From positions 930,001-994,000 of the forward strand of contig NZ_CP094656.1 in the NCBI RefSeq assembly GCF_030643805.1: DNA of 64,000 nt. Reading direction: 5' to 3'. Under the pieces are notes generated by a model. That model saw nothing but the letters and a program-made list of their open reading frames with translations. It ran no database searches and was not told where the DNA came from. The stretch comes from Alkalihalobacillus sp. AL-G. GTDB lineage: Bacteria; Bacillota; Bacilli; Bacillales; Fictibacillaceae. The position numbers and the translations under genes were made by a program. Below, one piece after another: positions 50,499 through 59,489 of the stretch; position 1 is the stretch's first letter; each line of letters starts with the position of its first letter.

Positions 50499-52031
50499 TT
50501 ATAGGTCGTAAATTTTCGTGTATTTTTGCTCGAGGTACTCGACAAGGTAACTAGCATCGAGCTCTTCACCCGTCACTTTCTTAACCAGTTCAGCAGGTGT
50601 GTAAAGCTTTCCATACTGATGAACGTTTTCCCGGAGCCACTCACGGATTTTCATGAATTCTCCGTTTTGAATTAATTGATAGAAGTCTGGAATCTCCTGC
50701 ACGATCTTGTTCAACATTTGCGCGCCGTAAAGGTTGCCTAATGAGTAAGATGGGAAGTACCCGACACCACCGTGAGACCAGTGCACATCCTGTAAGACAC
50801 CAAGACGATTAGACGGAGGAGTAATTCCGAGATAATCGACCATTTTCTCATTCCATACGTCCGGGAGATCCTTAACCTGTATGTCCCCAGCAATTAATCC
50901 TTTTTCAATTTCATATCGGAGCATGATATGCAGATTATACGTCAACTCATCAGCCTCGACCCGGATCAATGAAGGCTCAACACAGTTAATCGCTCGGAAA
51001 AACTCATCAAGGGAAATCCCGCTTAGCTGATGTGGAAAGTGTTGTTTCAAATCATCGTAAAAGTATGTCCAGAATTCCTTCGTTCGTCCTACAAAGTTTT
51101 CAAGGAATCTGGATTGTGACTCATGGATTCCAAATGAGGCACCGCGACGAATGACTCGACCTTCATAGTCCGCATTAACTCCTTGCTCATACAAGGCATG
51201 ACCCGTTTCGTGGATTGTACCGAAAATAGCCATCCGCATATTTTCTGGTTCATATCTTGTTGTAATTCGGACGTCACCTGTATTGATTCCCATTGCAAAT
51301 GGATGTGTTGTTTCATCTAGGCGACCAGCATCCAAATCATAACCCAATTTCGGAATGATGAATTCGGCAAACGCTTTTTGTTTTTCAACGTCAAAGGTTT
51401 GATTGAAGATTTCACTTCCCGGCTTACGTCCTGATTGTTGGATCCGATTTAACAGATCGATGCTTTTTTCACGGAGGTCCGCAAAGAGAGGATCAAGCTT
51501 TTCGACCGTCAAGCCTGGCTCAAATTCATCGAGCAACGCATCATATGGATGGTTTTCATAGCCATAATACTCGGCAAATTGTTTTTTCATCTCGATCATT
51601 TTTTCTAAATACGGTTCGAAATAGGAAAAATCATCGTTCGACCGTGCTTCTTCCCAAGCGTCGTTTGCATTTGAAGCAAGTACAACATATTCGTTGTAGA
51701 CGTCGGATGGGATACTTTTTGATTTGTTGTAATCCTTGTTTCGTTCACGGACACATGCTTGTGTTGCTGAATCAAGCTGAGCAAAGACCTCTGGCTTGGT
51801 TAGTGTCTCCAGATAGTCGCCCATTTCCTGTGAAACAGATAGCTTGAACATTTCCGTCGACAAGGTCCCCTTAGCTTTTGCAAAGATCGGCCGTCCTTTT
51901 TTGGGTGCATATGTACGAGCATCCCAGCCCAGAAGTCCCATGATGTTGCCATAATGACAAATCTTTTCATCTAAAGCAGTAAATTGTTCTACCGTCTTTT
52001 GAATACTTGCATTTAAAACTTGTTGTGTCAT
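50499..52031 (-). CDS. M32-family metallocarboxypeptidase (Taq type)
   Basis: 510-residue cytoplasmic zinc carboxypeptidase releasing C-terminal residues from peptides. The zinc motif HETGH sits in IFGTIHETGHALYEQG, with the third ligand Glu and downstream family blocks GIHESQSRFLENFVGR and VEPSLIRVEADELTYNLHIMLRYEIE. Length and motif order fit the M32 family (YpwA of B. subtilis). ATG has TGAGGAGG upstream. A single gene with its own terminator. Confidence 0.95.
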   Translation of the reverse strand: MTQQVLNASIQKTVEQFTALDEKICHYGNIMGLLGWDARTYAPKKGRPIFAKAKGTLSTEMFKLSVSQEMGDYLETLTKPEVFAQLDSATQACVRERNKDYNKSKSIPSDVYNEYVVLASNANDAWEEARSNDDFSYFEPYLEKMIEMKKQFAEYYGYENHPYDALLDEFEPGLTVEKLDPLFADLREKSIDLLNRIQQSGRKPGSEIFNQTFDVEKQKAFAEFIIPKLGYDLDAGRLDETTHPFAMGINTGDVRITTRYEPENMRMAIFGTIHETGHALYEQGVNADYEGRVIRRGASFGIHESQSRFLENFVGRTKEFWTYFYDDLKQHFPHQLSGISLDEFFRAINCVEPSLIRVEADELTYNLHIMLRYEIEKGLIAGDIQVKDLPDVWNEKMVDYLGITPPSNRLGVLQDVHWSHGGVGYFPSYSLGNLYGAQMLNKIVQEIPDFYQLIQNGEFMKIREWLRENVHQYGKLYTPAELVKKVTGEELDASYLVEYLEQKYTKIYDL

Positions 52032-52137
52032 CCAAAAACCTCCTCAATCAGTTTGCAACGCTATTAACTATATTCTTGATTCAAGGTCTATATCCTTCGA
52101 GAAACGAAATGGTTTTTTAAAAATGATGTAAAGAAAA

Positions 52138-52257
52138 CTTGGCTAGCGCCAAGCCTTAGTGTAGGCGATCGCCCTAGTTGCACTTATACTTAGGACGTAA
52201 ACTTTTCTCCAACGTCGGTAATTCTTCTTGGTGAAAAGTTATACTCCTAACGTGCAA
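52138..52257. repeat. Two adjacent intergenic hairpins
   Basis: CTTGGC-TAGC-GCCAAG (52138-52153) is a near-perfect dyad, followed by GGCGATCGCC (52164-52173). Then 52178-52257 forms an 80-nt imperfect hairpin: TTGCAC/GTGCAA, TTAGGA/TCCTAA and CTTTTCTCC/GGTGAAAAG pair in order. There is no T run, so it is not a terminator. It may be a dispersed repeat or a small structured RNA. Confidence 0.6.
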
Positions 52258-52258
52258 G

Positions 52259-52286
52259 AAAAAAAGCCCTTGTGAACAAGGACTTT
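52259..52286 (-). terminator. Terminator of the SASP gene on the minus strand
   Basis: On the minus strand AAGTCCTTG-TTCA-CAAGGGCTTTTTTT forms a stem of about 9 bp and a T run, 22 bp after the stop of the SASP gene. Confidence 0.85.
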
Positions 52287-52308
52287 CTGGCGGGAACAGA
52301 CATGAATA

Positions 52309-52572
52309 TTATTTCATTTGACTTTTCGCCATTCGGATAAGCTCATGAACCATTTTTCCACCGATCTGGCCGCCGATTTTCCCTGCATCACCAGAGGTTA
52401 AAGCCTGATTCCCTTTTTCTTTAAGCGGAATTCCAAGTTCTTTTGCAACTTCATATTTGGCGGTGTCCGGAGTATTTTGATCTACAGAATAACCTTCTCG
52501 TTTCATTATCGATGCTTTTAACTGATCCAGCCCTTCACGAGCTTCAGGAACAAGTGGTCGTCGTTTTGCCAA
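52309..52572 (-). CDS. Alpha/beta-type small acid-soluble spore protein (SspF-like)
   Basis: 87-residue spore DNA-protective protein. It begins AKRRPLVPEAREGLDQLK and carries KYEVAKELGIPL (GPR cleavage region, E-V-A) and SGDAGKIGGQIGGKMVHELI, the conserved helix. Length and the extended N-terminal region put it close to the SspF type. ATG with AGGCGAACTTG upstream. Expected under sigma-G control in the forespore. Confidence 0.94.
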   Translation of the reverse strand: MAKRRPLVPEAREGLDQLKASIMKREGYSVDQNTPDTAKYEVAKELGIPLKEKGNQALTSGDAGKIGGQIGGKMVHELIRMAKSQMK

Positions 52573-52614
52573 TTCAAGTTCGCCTCCTTTGCCTATAGTA
52601 TGTGCGAACCTGAT

Positions 52615-53487
52615 TTAAACATATTCCTTTAAACCATTCTCCAATGCTTCTTTATCCTCAAACTGATGACCGTACAAAGCCTCCTGCAATGCAAAGGTTC
52701 CTGCATAAAATCGGATTCTTGGCAAAAACTGCTCAAGGTCTTTGTAATACGGAATCATCGTCTTTACAAATACTTCTCCAAAATGCTTATAAAGCCCAGC
52801 AAAATCAATGGCAGGATCTCCGATATGGCAGCTGCCGAAATCAATGATTCCACTTAACCGTTTAAAGTGGTAATCATATAGAATGTTCGAAACGCCAAAG
52901 TCCCCGTTGATTAAGACAGGTTCAAATTCAAACTGACTTGGGTCTCCTAAAAAAGCTTCAAAGTGCCCTGTCACTTCAAATCTTTTTTCAAGCTTCATAT
53001 ATGGGAAGAGCTTTTCTTTAATCGTAGAAAAAAGTTGCATCCAATATTGAAATGCTTGCTTACCTGAAACTTTTTTACCTGGTGCATCAACGGTTGGAAT
53101 CGAATGCAGTTCATTGAGGAATGTGGCTAGATCGGTCACGAGACGCTGCTTTTCAAAAGAATCAGATTCTAAAACCGCTTCTGAATACAAGGGTGCTCCC
53201 GCTATTTTTTGATAACCGAAAAATGCCTGTCCCAAGAGGTCTGTATCTGTATTGACAAAGTGCGGCTCTGGGATCGGAAGGGAAATATGAGGTTGTAAAA
53301 ACACGAGCTGTTCACATTCGGTTTGTAAAGAATGCAAAGCCTTGTCATGTTTCGGAAAACGGAAAACCCATTCATTGTTGAGGGTTAAAATATCATTGTT
53401 TTGTCCTGTATGATTCCATTCTACAAAAAGCGCCTTTAAATCAGGATAAAACGACTGAATACATTTTAAATACGGTTCAAGAGACAT
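52615..53487 (-). CDS. APH-family phosphotransferase
   Basis: 290-residue aminoglycoside-phosphotransferase-fold enzyme. Nucleotide-binding N-lobe, then catalytic loop INGDFGVSNILYD (the family's HGDxxxxN with Asn in place of His) and metal-binding DFG-like IIDFGSCHIGDPAIDFA. This is the standard APH(2'')/CotH-like domain order; substrates may be aminoglycosides, macrolides or unrelated metabolites. ATG 53487 has GGGAGGG upstream. Single gene. Confidence 0.88.
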   Translation of the reverse strand: MSLEPYLKCIQSFYPDLKALFVEWNHTGQNNDILTLNNEWVFRFPKHDKALHSLQTECEQLVFLQPHISLPIPEPHFVNTDTDLLGQAFFGYQKIAGAPLYSEAVLESDSFEKQRLVTDLATFLNELHSIPTVDAPGKKVSGKQAFQYWMQLFSTIKEKLFPYMKLEKRFEVTGHFEAFLGDPSQFEFEPVLINGDFGVSNILYDYHFKRLSGIIDFGSCHIGDPAIDFAGLYKHFGEVFVKTMIPYYKDLEQFLPRIRFYAGTFALQEALYGHQFEDKEALENGLKEYV

Positions 53488-53607
53488 AAAATTCCCTCCC
53501 TGTTTCAAAATTCGACCAGAGAAGGGAATTTCCTCTTATTTCATAAAAAGAAAGTATCTTTATGGTAATGGGCGAGGTTGCCCTAAATGCGATTACCGTT
53601 TTAAATC

Positions 53608-54540
53608 TCAATCAGATGGTGATACTGAAGAATAACTATTTTTTTTAATTTTTATTAATCCTTTTCCGGACGATAACCAAATCCCGATCAAAACGAAAGC
53701 TGCTCCTACAATTTGATACCAATGTACCCGTTCATTTAGGAAAAACGTCGCTAAAATTGCTGCAAACATTGGAATAAGATTAAGATATACCGATGAACGA
53801 CTTGGACCAATCGAGCGAACAGCCGAATTCCAAAAGTAAAACGCAAATAATGATGCGAACAATCCAACATAGACAATACTGCCAAAGGTCCCTATATTCC
53901 AGGTAATGCGTTCATCAAAAATGAGTAGCTCACTAATACTGAAGGGAATAAGTAAAACTACCCCTATAGCCATTGAAAGCATAAAGGTACTGGCTTGAGG
54001 TAATTCGGATGCGTACCGTTTAATCAGGATAGAATATAGTCCCCAAAGGATTACCGCAAAAAGCATGATGAGGTCGCCTTTATTAAAAGAAAGACTAAAT
54101 AATATAGTCCATGATCCTTTTGATACGATCCAAGAAACCCCTATGAATGAAAGAAGGATGCCGAGCTTCTGAATTCGGGACAGACGTTCTTTTAAAAGCA
54201 AAAATGAAAGCAAAGACATAATAAAAGGTGCTGATGTATTAACGAGTGCTGCATTAATCGAAGTTGTATAATGCAACGCAATGTAAAGCAGCGAATTAAA
54301 TCCGATAATGCCGGTTAGTGCCATACCAACAATTGGTATCCTGTAAGCCTTTAATAGTGGTAAGTTTTTTCGGAACTCCTTCCAGGTAAAAGGCAAAATG
54401 ATCAATAACGCAAGCAACCATCGGAAAAGGCTCAGCGTTAATGGAGGTAGTTGATCAGAAACAGCTCTGCCGATTACAAAATTTCCACCCCATAGCAGGG
54501 TTGCGCAAACTAAATAAAAATATGGTGATTTCCACAACAT
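53608..54540 (-). CDS. EamA/DMT-family transporter
   Basis: 310-residue membrane protein with ten predicted spans in two EamA repeats. PYFYLVCATLLWGGNFVIGRAVS and the LPPLTLSLFRWLLALLIILP helix are typical, as is the second repeat (GDLIMLFAVILWGLYSILIKRYA) and GPSRSSVYLNLIPMFAAI near the end. It ends with a short basic tail. The likely terminator lies at 53561-53600. Substrate unknown. Confidence 0.92.
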   Translation of the reverse strand: MLWKSPYFYLVCATLLWGGNFVIGRAVSDQLPPLTLSLFRWLLALLIILPFTWKEFRKNLPLLKAYRIPIVGMALTGIIGFNSLLYIALHYTTSINAALVNTSAPFIMSLLSFLLLKERLSRIQKLGILLSFIGVSWIVSKGSWTILFSLSFNKGDLIMLFAVILWGLYSILIKRYASELPQASTFMLSMAIGVVLLIPFSISELLIFDERITWNIGTFGSIVYVGLFASLFAFYFWNSAVRSIGPSRSSVYLNLIPMFAAILATFFLNERVHWYQIVGAAFVLIGIWLSSGKGLIKIKKNSYSSVSPSD

Positions 54541-54722
54541 AGCCTCACACCTATAGAAAAGATCATTACTTTATATTATTTCGTGCAAACAAAGAAAATC
54601 CTTCATGAAACATAATTATTTTGAAATCGTAAAGAAACTATTCCAGAAGATACCTCATCAAAAATTGAAGCACCTTCCTTGATATGATTTACATAGGATA
54701 GAAATGCGAAAGGATGATGGAA

Positions 54723-54932
54723 ATGGACTTGACTGCTAAAATAACAATTGATTTCATAGTAGATGGAATTAAGGAATTTTATGTTGAAATATTAGAAATC
54801 CCAGAAGAGGTTTCAGCTGGTGAACTTCAAGAAATCGTTGATAAACGTGCTCAAAAGGTGAAACAGATTAAACATGCTGAAATCGTATACTCATCAATAA
54901 AAATAAACCGAATCAATCAAATGAAGCACTAA
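54723..54932 (+). CDS. Small hypothetical protein (69 residues)
   Basis: Starts at the third of three nearby ATGs (54714, 54717, 54723); AAAGG lies 9 nt before this one. The product is Glu/Lys/Ile-rich, with an N-terminal beta-like half (KITIDFIVDGIKEFYVEILEIP) and helical C-terminal half. No signal or membrane segment. A strong terminator 18 bp after its stop supports it as a real gene. No family recognised. Confidence 0.65.
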   Translation: MDLTAKITIDFIVDGIKEFYVEILEIPEEVSAGELQEIVDKRAQKVKQIKHAEIVYSSIKINRINQMKH

Positions 54933-54949
54933 ATCAACTGTATGTGAAT

Positions 54950-54983
54950 AAGGACTTGATCGGATTATCGGATCAAGTCCTTT
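54950..54983. terminator. Terminator
   Basis: AAGGACTTGATC-CGGATTATCG-GATCAAGTCCTT type stem, 12 bp and perfect, followed by TTCTT. Also positioned to end the convergent DUF3784 gene. Confidence 0.88.
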
Positions 54984-55013
54984 CTTAGTTGGATATGTTT
55001 GCGATGTGAAAGC

Positions 55014-55307
55014 CTATATTTTAGTATACCTTTTTGTATGGACGAGCATAGTGAAAAGACAAACATAAAAGATAAACAGGTAGCCAATCACAATTGAAAC
55101 TCCAATCCAGTCCCGAAGAAATGGGAGAGGAATAAGTGATAATCCTAAAAGTGACAAGTAAATCCCTACACATTTAGCAAGGCCGTCTTTATTTGATACT
55201 TCCTTTTCGACATACCCTGCTAACAGGTACAACTTCTTTTTAACCCCAATCAAAAAGGCGAAGGTCAATAACAAGCAGCAAAGTAGAAATGAAACTAAAT
55301 ACTCCAT
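55014..55307 (-). CDS. DUF3784 family membrane protein
   Basis: 97 residues with three membrane spans (3-20, 45-65, 68-90). The segment KKLYLLAGYVEKEVSNKDGLAKCVGIYLSLLGLS matches the DUF3784 pattern (GKKxYLLAGYN...D...L). Function unknown; small Bacillus membrane proteins of this family are not characterised. The ATG has GGGGGACTG upstream. Confidence 0.82.
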   Translation of the reverse strand: MEYLVSFLLCCLLLTFAFLIGVKKKLYLLAGYVEKEVSNKDGLAKCVGIYLSLLGLSLIPLPFLRDWIGVSIVIGYLFIFYVCLFTMLVHTKRYTKI

Positions 55308-55492
55308 AATCAGTCCCCCGTAATCACAAAATCAACTAAACTGAACAAAACTCATAAGTGATGGAGCCAAATTTCATGGTACATATAATCCCCTTATTTA
55401 GAAGGAAACAGTGCGCGATCCAGTATTCCTCTTTCTCCCTATTTCATGTTTGTGCTAGTATGATTATAGAATGTCGGAGAGAGGGATAATCT

Positions 55493-56485
55493 ATGTCAGA
55501 TATAAGTAATAAACAGCGCCTTCTTAAAATTCGTGAGCTCTTTGAGGCAGATACAGATGAGGAAAACGAGCTTTCTCTAAAAGACTTGAAGGATAAGCTA
55601 AGAGGTTTTTTTGGCAATGACTATGACGTCCGAGAAAATGCTCTCCGTGATGACATGCGTGAGCTTAATGAATCAGATTTTTGTATCATCGAAAACGAAG
55701 GAAAATACGGGAAAAAGTTTTACAGCCATCAGGAACGGCTCTTTGAATTATATGAGCTCCGAATGCTTATCGATGCAGTTGTTTCGGCACGTTTTATTAC
55801 AAAAAAGGAATCAAGACAGTTGATTGAAAAAATCAAAAAATTGACGAGTACAGGACTTTCAAAAAAACTTCAAAATCAGATTTACTTGGATGAAACGATT
55901 AAGACGCCATCCACTAATGTCCGATTTACCATTGACTGTATCCACGTTGCGATCTCTGAAAATCGGAAAATAAACTACCAATATGGTAAGTACAATGTTG
56001 ATAAAGAGTTTAAGCTTAATCGAGAGGGAGAACTCTACTCTGTAAAACCATATGCACTTATTTGGAACAACGACTATTATTATTTGATCGGCGAATACGA
56101 GAAACTTGGTCAAATTCGTCATTACCGGATTGACCGGATGCGAAGTGTAACGGTACAGGATGAACAATTTAAACGGAATCCATTCAATGTTGCTGAGTAT
56201 GTCAATAAAACATTCAATATGTATTCAGGTGAGGAACAGCCAATTGAAATACAGATTGATAATTCGTTGATTAATGTCATGATCGATCGGTTTGGTAGAA
56301 ATGTAGACATTCGAAAAGTGGACGATAATTCGTTTATTCTTAAAACCAATGCTTCTGTAAGTGATGGTCTTGTTGGGTGGCTATTAATGTGGGGGGGACA
56401 AGCTAAGGTGCTTAAGCCTGGTACATTAGTTCAAAAATTGAAAGAAGAAAGTCAAAAACTATATAAGCAATATAACGAAAAATAA
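55493..56485 (+). CDS. WYL-domain transcriptional regulator
   Basis: 330-residue regulator. Residues 1-70 form an N-terminal winged helix-turn-helix (RLLKIRELFEADTDEENELS ...). Residues 140-225 hold the WYL domain (NRKINYQYGKYN; SVKPYALIWNNDYYYLIGEY; IRHYRIDRMRSV), where the W-Y-L motif is partly kept as N-Y-Y-L. The C-terminal WCX-like extension runs to the end. WYL proteins respond to nucleic-acid ligands or metabolites and often control DNA repair or defence genes; none is adjacent. ATG with GAGAGGGAT upstream. Confidence 0.92.
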   Translation: MSDISNKQRLLKIRELFEADTDEENELSLKDLKDKLRGFFGNDYDVRENALRDDMRELNESDFCIIENEGKYGKKFYSHQERLFELYELRMLIDAVVSARFITKKESRQLIEKIKKLTSTGLSKKLQNQIYLDETIKTPSTNVRFTIDCIHVAISENRKINYQYGKYNVDKEFKLNREGELYSVKPYALIWNNDYYYLIGEYEKLGQIRHYRIDRMRSVTVQDEQFKRNPFNVAEYVNKTFNMYSGEEQPIEIQIDNSLINVMIDRFGRNVDIRKVDDNSFILKTNASVSDGLVGWLLMWGGQAKVLKPGTLVQKLKEESQKLYKQYNEK

Positions 56486-56497
56486 GCTAGTGAAAAA

Positions 56498-56611
56498 TTA
56501 TGATTTTTGATGTTTCTTAAATTGGCGGCTTACTCCGAAGGTTAAAAGCGTACAAATGAACACAAACGAAGCCCATGTAACAGCACCAAATTGTTTTGCA
56601 AAATTCAACAT
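56498..56611 (-). CDS. 37-residue single-span membrane protein
   Basis: ATG 56611 with GTTGGAG 6 nt upstream. Sequence: LNFAKQFGAVTWASFVFICTLLTFGVSRQFKKHQKS, with one span (AVTWASFVFICTLLTFGV) followed by a basic end. It sits 12 bp from the convergent WYL regulator gene. Too short for family assignment; coding is supported by the ribosome binding site and the charge pattern. Confidence 0.62.
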   Translation of the reverse strand: MLNFAKQFGAVTWASFVFICTLLTFGVSRQFKKHQKS

Positions 56612-56718
56612 AATACAACTCCAACTTTCAAATTTCGTGTTTGTTTTTCCAAATTATAACACTGATTTGAATAAAATGTAAACACCTGTTGTCATTACAG
56701 TTAACTTCATATAAAACA

Positions 56719-56752
56719 AAAAGGGTGAATGACGGTACATTCACCCTTAAAA
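56719..56752 (+). terminator. Terminator-like hairpin
   Basis: AAGGGTGAATG-ACGGTA-CATTCACCCTTAAAAA, a perfect 11-bp stem, but followed by A rather than T on the plus strand; the T run is on the minus strand (TTTTTGTTTTAT). Confidence 0.75.
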
Positions 56753-57075
56753 AGTGGCTTTTCTCATGGAGAGGAAGAGAACATGTTAGCTATTGGATAC
56801 TTCAGAAAGTCCTTCACGTTCAATACTTCAGGGGAGGTACCCTCTCCACTGAGAATTCGCCATATCGTTATTTTTTTAGAGCGGTATTTCCCACTCACTA
56901 TATATATTCTTATGCAACTGACATTAGTTGGGGGACGAATGTTGTCGAATTTGTGTCTTTCAAGAAATGGTTTTGGGGAAGACTCCTAGTTTAAAATTAC
57001 GATCAATGGTTCTATTATAGGAAGCAGAGCTGTCTTCTGTGGTTGCAAAAAACATTCGTTTGATGAACGTCACAA

Positions 57076-57119
57076 AAAAAGAACTGGGCGGAGTATACTT
57101 GTCTCCGTCCAGTTCTTTT
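57076..57119. terminator. Terminator of the MFS pump gene
   Basis: AAAAGAACTGGGCGGAG and CTCCGTCCAGTTCTTTT form a 17-bp stem with one G-U pair around a short loop, 12 bp after the stop of the MFS gene on the minus strand. Confidence 0.92.
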
Positions 57120-57131
57120 CTAATTGGTCAC

Positions 57132-58760
57132 TTATACCGATCGCTCTTTTAGTTCCGTAGTGGACTTTGCTTCTTTCTCGTTCACTGCTGGTTCTGTGTT
57201 GCTCATCCGCAAAGGGATTTCCCTCAGTAAGAATGTCAATAAAACAGCTGAACCGATAAAGATCGCTCCAGTTAAAAATACATCACTCAATGCATGACCA
57301 AGCGCTGTACGAAGAACATTAACTACCTGTTCAAAAACTCCGGTAAACGCTTCAGGTAAAGAAGACCTGATTTTTTCAAGGCGATTTGGATCCATTAATA
57401 TCTGTGGATCCTGGAGTGCCTTAAACTTTTCAGCAGCTTCTGGGTTATTTGCAAGAGCTTCAGTAGCTTTCCCGCCAGATGTTTTAGACAGTTCATCCTT
57501 CATTGAAGAAGCCATGATCGTCCCCATGATTGAAACACCGACCGTACCACCGAGCTGACGGAAAAGCTGGGCAGAAGAGGTGGCAACTCCTAGGAATTTA
57601 TGACTGACAGCATTTTGGATCGTAAGCGTGAACACAGGGAAACTCATCCCAAGTCCAATTCCGACTATACTCATATTCATTACGGTCATCCAACCTGAAG
57701 TATTAGAATCCATCATCGATAACAAGAACATTCCCGAACTCATGATAGTAAGCCCCAAGATCGCAAAGATTTTATATTTTCCGGTTTTCGTAATAAACTG
57801 TCCGCAAATTGTAGATGAGGCCACCATTGCTAATGTCATCGGCATCATAATGAATCCGGAAGCTGTTGCTGATTTTGCCATTACACCTTGAATGAAGAAT
57901 GGTGTATACATAACCGCACCGAACATTCCCATGCCGATAATAAATCCAATGATGTTCGATAATGTAAAAATACTGTTTTTAAACAAGTGCAAAGGCAATA
58001 CCGGACTTTTTGATTTTCTCTCGATCTGGATAAAAATGATAAGTGCGATAACGGTAGCTGAAAAGAGCCCGATAATCTGAGGTGAAGACCATTCATACGT
58101 TTTACCTGCCCATGAGAATGCCAACAGCATAGGGAGCACTGTAAACGTTAAGAAAATCGAACCGAGATAGTCAACTTTTTCAGCCTTGGAACGATCAACC
58201 GAAGGAAACAGACGCCAAATTAAAATGAACGCTACAACACCAATCGGTAAAAACACCCAAAAGATCCAACGCCAATCAAAGTTATCGACAATATATCCAC
58301 CGAGAGTCGGCCCGAAAACACTTGCCAAACCGAATACACTGCCCATGATTCCTTGCCACCGTCCCCGTTCGCGTGGTGAAAATAAGTCTCCAACCGCTGT
58401 AAAAGCTGTCGACATAATCATACCTGCACCAAGCCCTTGAACGGCACGGTAAATGATAAGATGAATAATCGTATCTGATGTTCCGCATAAAAATGTACCA
58501 ATCATAAAGATTCCAATTCCGATTAATATAAAGGGTTTTCGACCATAAATATCGGATAATTTTCCAACTAAAATTGCAGTTATACTCGATGCGAGCATAA
58601 ATATAGTAAACACCCAGCTGAAATATTGCATCCCACCAAGGTCTGCAATAATACGAGGTAAAGCTGTTCCAACGATCGTCTGGTTAATCGCAGCAAAGAG
58701 CATTGCCGACATAATTGCAATCATGATCATAATTTTTTTCTTATGGTCTAAATGTTCCAT
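57132..58760 (-). CDS. MFS drug-efflux transporter (DHA2/EmrB-QacA type)
   Basis: 542-residue transporter with 14 spans. Motif A is GKLSDIYGRKPFILIG, motif D1 is INQTIVGTALPRIIADLGG, and motif C is GLASVFGPTLGGYIVDN, all of the 14-TMS DHA2 family. A long loop (about 425-475) is hydrophilic and extracytoplasmic. Start ATG 58760 with CAGGAGTG upstream; the longer frame lacks one. The MarR gene lies upstream on the same strand with a 112-bp gap, so one regulated transcript is likely. Substrate is probably lipophilic cations or drugs. Confidence 0.93.
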   Translation of the reverse strand: MEHLDHKKKIMIMIAIMSAMLFAAINQTIVGTALPRIIADLGGMQYFSWVFTIFMLASSITAILVGKLSDIYGRKPFILIGIGIFMIGTFLCGTSDTIIHLIIYRAVQGLGAGMIMSTAFTAVGDLFSPRERGRWQGIMGSVFGLASVFGPTLGGYIVDNFDWRWIFWVFLPIGVVAFILIWRLFPSVDRSKAEKVDYLGSIFLTFTVLPMLLAFSWAGKTYEWSSPQIIGLFSATVIALIIFIQIERKSKSPVLPLHLFKNSIFTLSNIIGFIIGMGMFGAVMYTPFFIQGVMAKSATASGFIMMPMTLAMVASSTICGQFITKTGKYKIFAILGLTIMSSGMFLLSMMDSNTSGWMTVMNMSIVGIGLGMSFPVFTLTIQNAVSHKFLGVATSSAQLFRQLGGTVGVSIMGTIMASSMKDELSKTSGGKATEALANNPEAAEKFKALQDPQILMDPNRLEKIRSSLPEAFTGVFEQVVNVLRTALGHALSDVFLTGAIFIGSAVLLTFLLREIPLRMSNTEPAVNEKEAKSTTELKERSV

Positions 58761-58872
58761 GTTTTCACTCCTGTTCATTTCGTGTGTAGAAAAGTTCATA
58801 AGGTGAAGTAATCATCAAAAAATAAATTTCAATTTCTATCTATAATCACAGTTATGTTAAAACATACCCGAG

Positions 58873-59292
58873 TTAAACTCTTTTCATCTTTTTAAAAAAG
58901 TGCACCATTTGATTGATTTCTTCGTCATTCAAATGTTCAAATCGACGTTTGAAATACTTCGAACGTTTTTGTTTCATGACATTGAATAATTCAGTTCCGT
59001 CTTCTGTGATGAACACTTCTACAATCCTTCGGTCCACGACAGAATGGATCCGATCTATAAGTCTACGTGAATATAAGCGATCCATCACATTTGAAACATG
59101 ACTTCGGTTTACCTGGAACTCATCAGCAAGAATCGATACCTTTGTAGGACCATGCGCACTTAAATATTGAAGAAACATAAATTCACTAGTCGTCAACTCG
59201 CTATCAAACAGGTTAGCCATTTCTTTTCGATAAGACCTCAACATTTTTCGAAATGTCTGCTCGAGTTCTGTAATTAATTTTTCTCTAACCAT
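58873..59292 (-). CDS. MarR-family regulator of the MFS pump
   Basis: 139-residue winged-helix regulator. DNA-binding region: HGPTKVSILADEFQVNRSHVSNVMDRLYSRRLIDR, then the wing (VVDRRIVEVFITEDG). The dimerisation helices flank it. ATG 59292 is preferred; the GTG at 59307 has no ribosome binding site either way. It stands in front of the MFS pump gene, and a palindrome overlaps its own promoter, so it most likely represses both genes and is released by a drug. Confidence 0.9.
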   Translation of the reverse strand: MVREKLITELEQTFRKMLRSYRKEMANLFDSELTTSEFMFLQYLSAHGPTKVSILADEFQVNRSHVSNVMDRLYSRRLIDRIHSVVDRRIVEVFITEDGTELFNVMKQKRSKYFKRRFEHLNDEEINQMVHFFKKMKRV

Positions 59293-59321
59293 TATTCCGT
59301 TCACCACACTTATAATTCACT

Positions 59322-59371
59322 TAGTTAACTATTTACTTCGTTCATTATACTCCGATTTTGGGTTGTGTCAA
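59322..59371 (-). promoter_or_regulatory. Sigma-A promoter and palindromic operator of the MarR-MFS operon
   Basis: On the minus strand TTGACA (59371-59366) and TATAAT (59349-59344) are 16 bp apart. Immediately downstream TAGTTAACTA (59322-59331) is a perfect 10-bp palindrome covering the transcription start region, the expected site for a repressing MarR protein. Confidence 0.8.
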
Positions 59372-59440
59372 CACTTGATTGAATCAGTAATAACAATAGC
59401 GTTATAGGAATTGCTTTACTTACTAACTGAACAACAAAAA

Positions 59441-59470
59441 AAGGACTGCCTCAAAAAAGAGTCAGCCCTT
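59441..59470 (-). terminator. Terminator-like hairpin after the kinase gene
   Basis: On the minus strand GGGCTGACTC-TTTTTT-GAGGCAGTCC, then TTTTTTTG, forms a stem of about 9 bp. It lies 20 bp past the stop of the sensor kinase gene and shares the GGCTGACTC sequence with other terminators in this window. Confidence 0.75.
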
Positions 59471-59489
59471 CGTTCCGTGTACAAAGGAA

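Larger units (their letters stand above)
56612..57131. other. 520-bp intergenic region without a convincing gene
   Basis: Contains two hairpins (56719-56752, 57076-57119) and an approximately 200-bp stretch (56760-56990) open in two plus-strand frames. Neither frame has a ribosome binding site, family-like sequence or a stop near the next terminator, so neither is called. It may hold decayed coding DNA; no family resemblance was found. Confidence 0.45.

Noticed and set aside
56689-56994. Overlapping open frames in the gap before the MFS pump
   Set aside because: No ribosome binding site, no recognisable domain, and a terminator-like hairpin falls inside the first frame.
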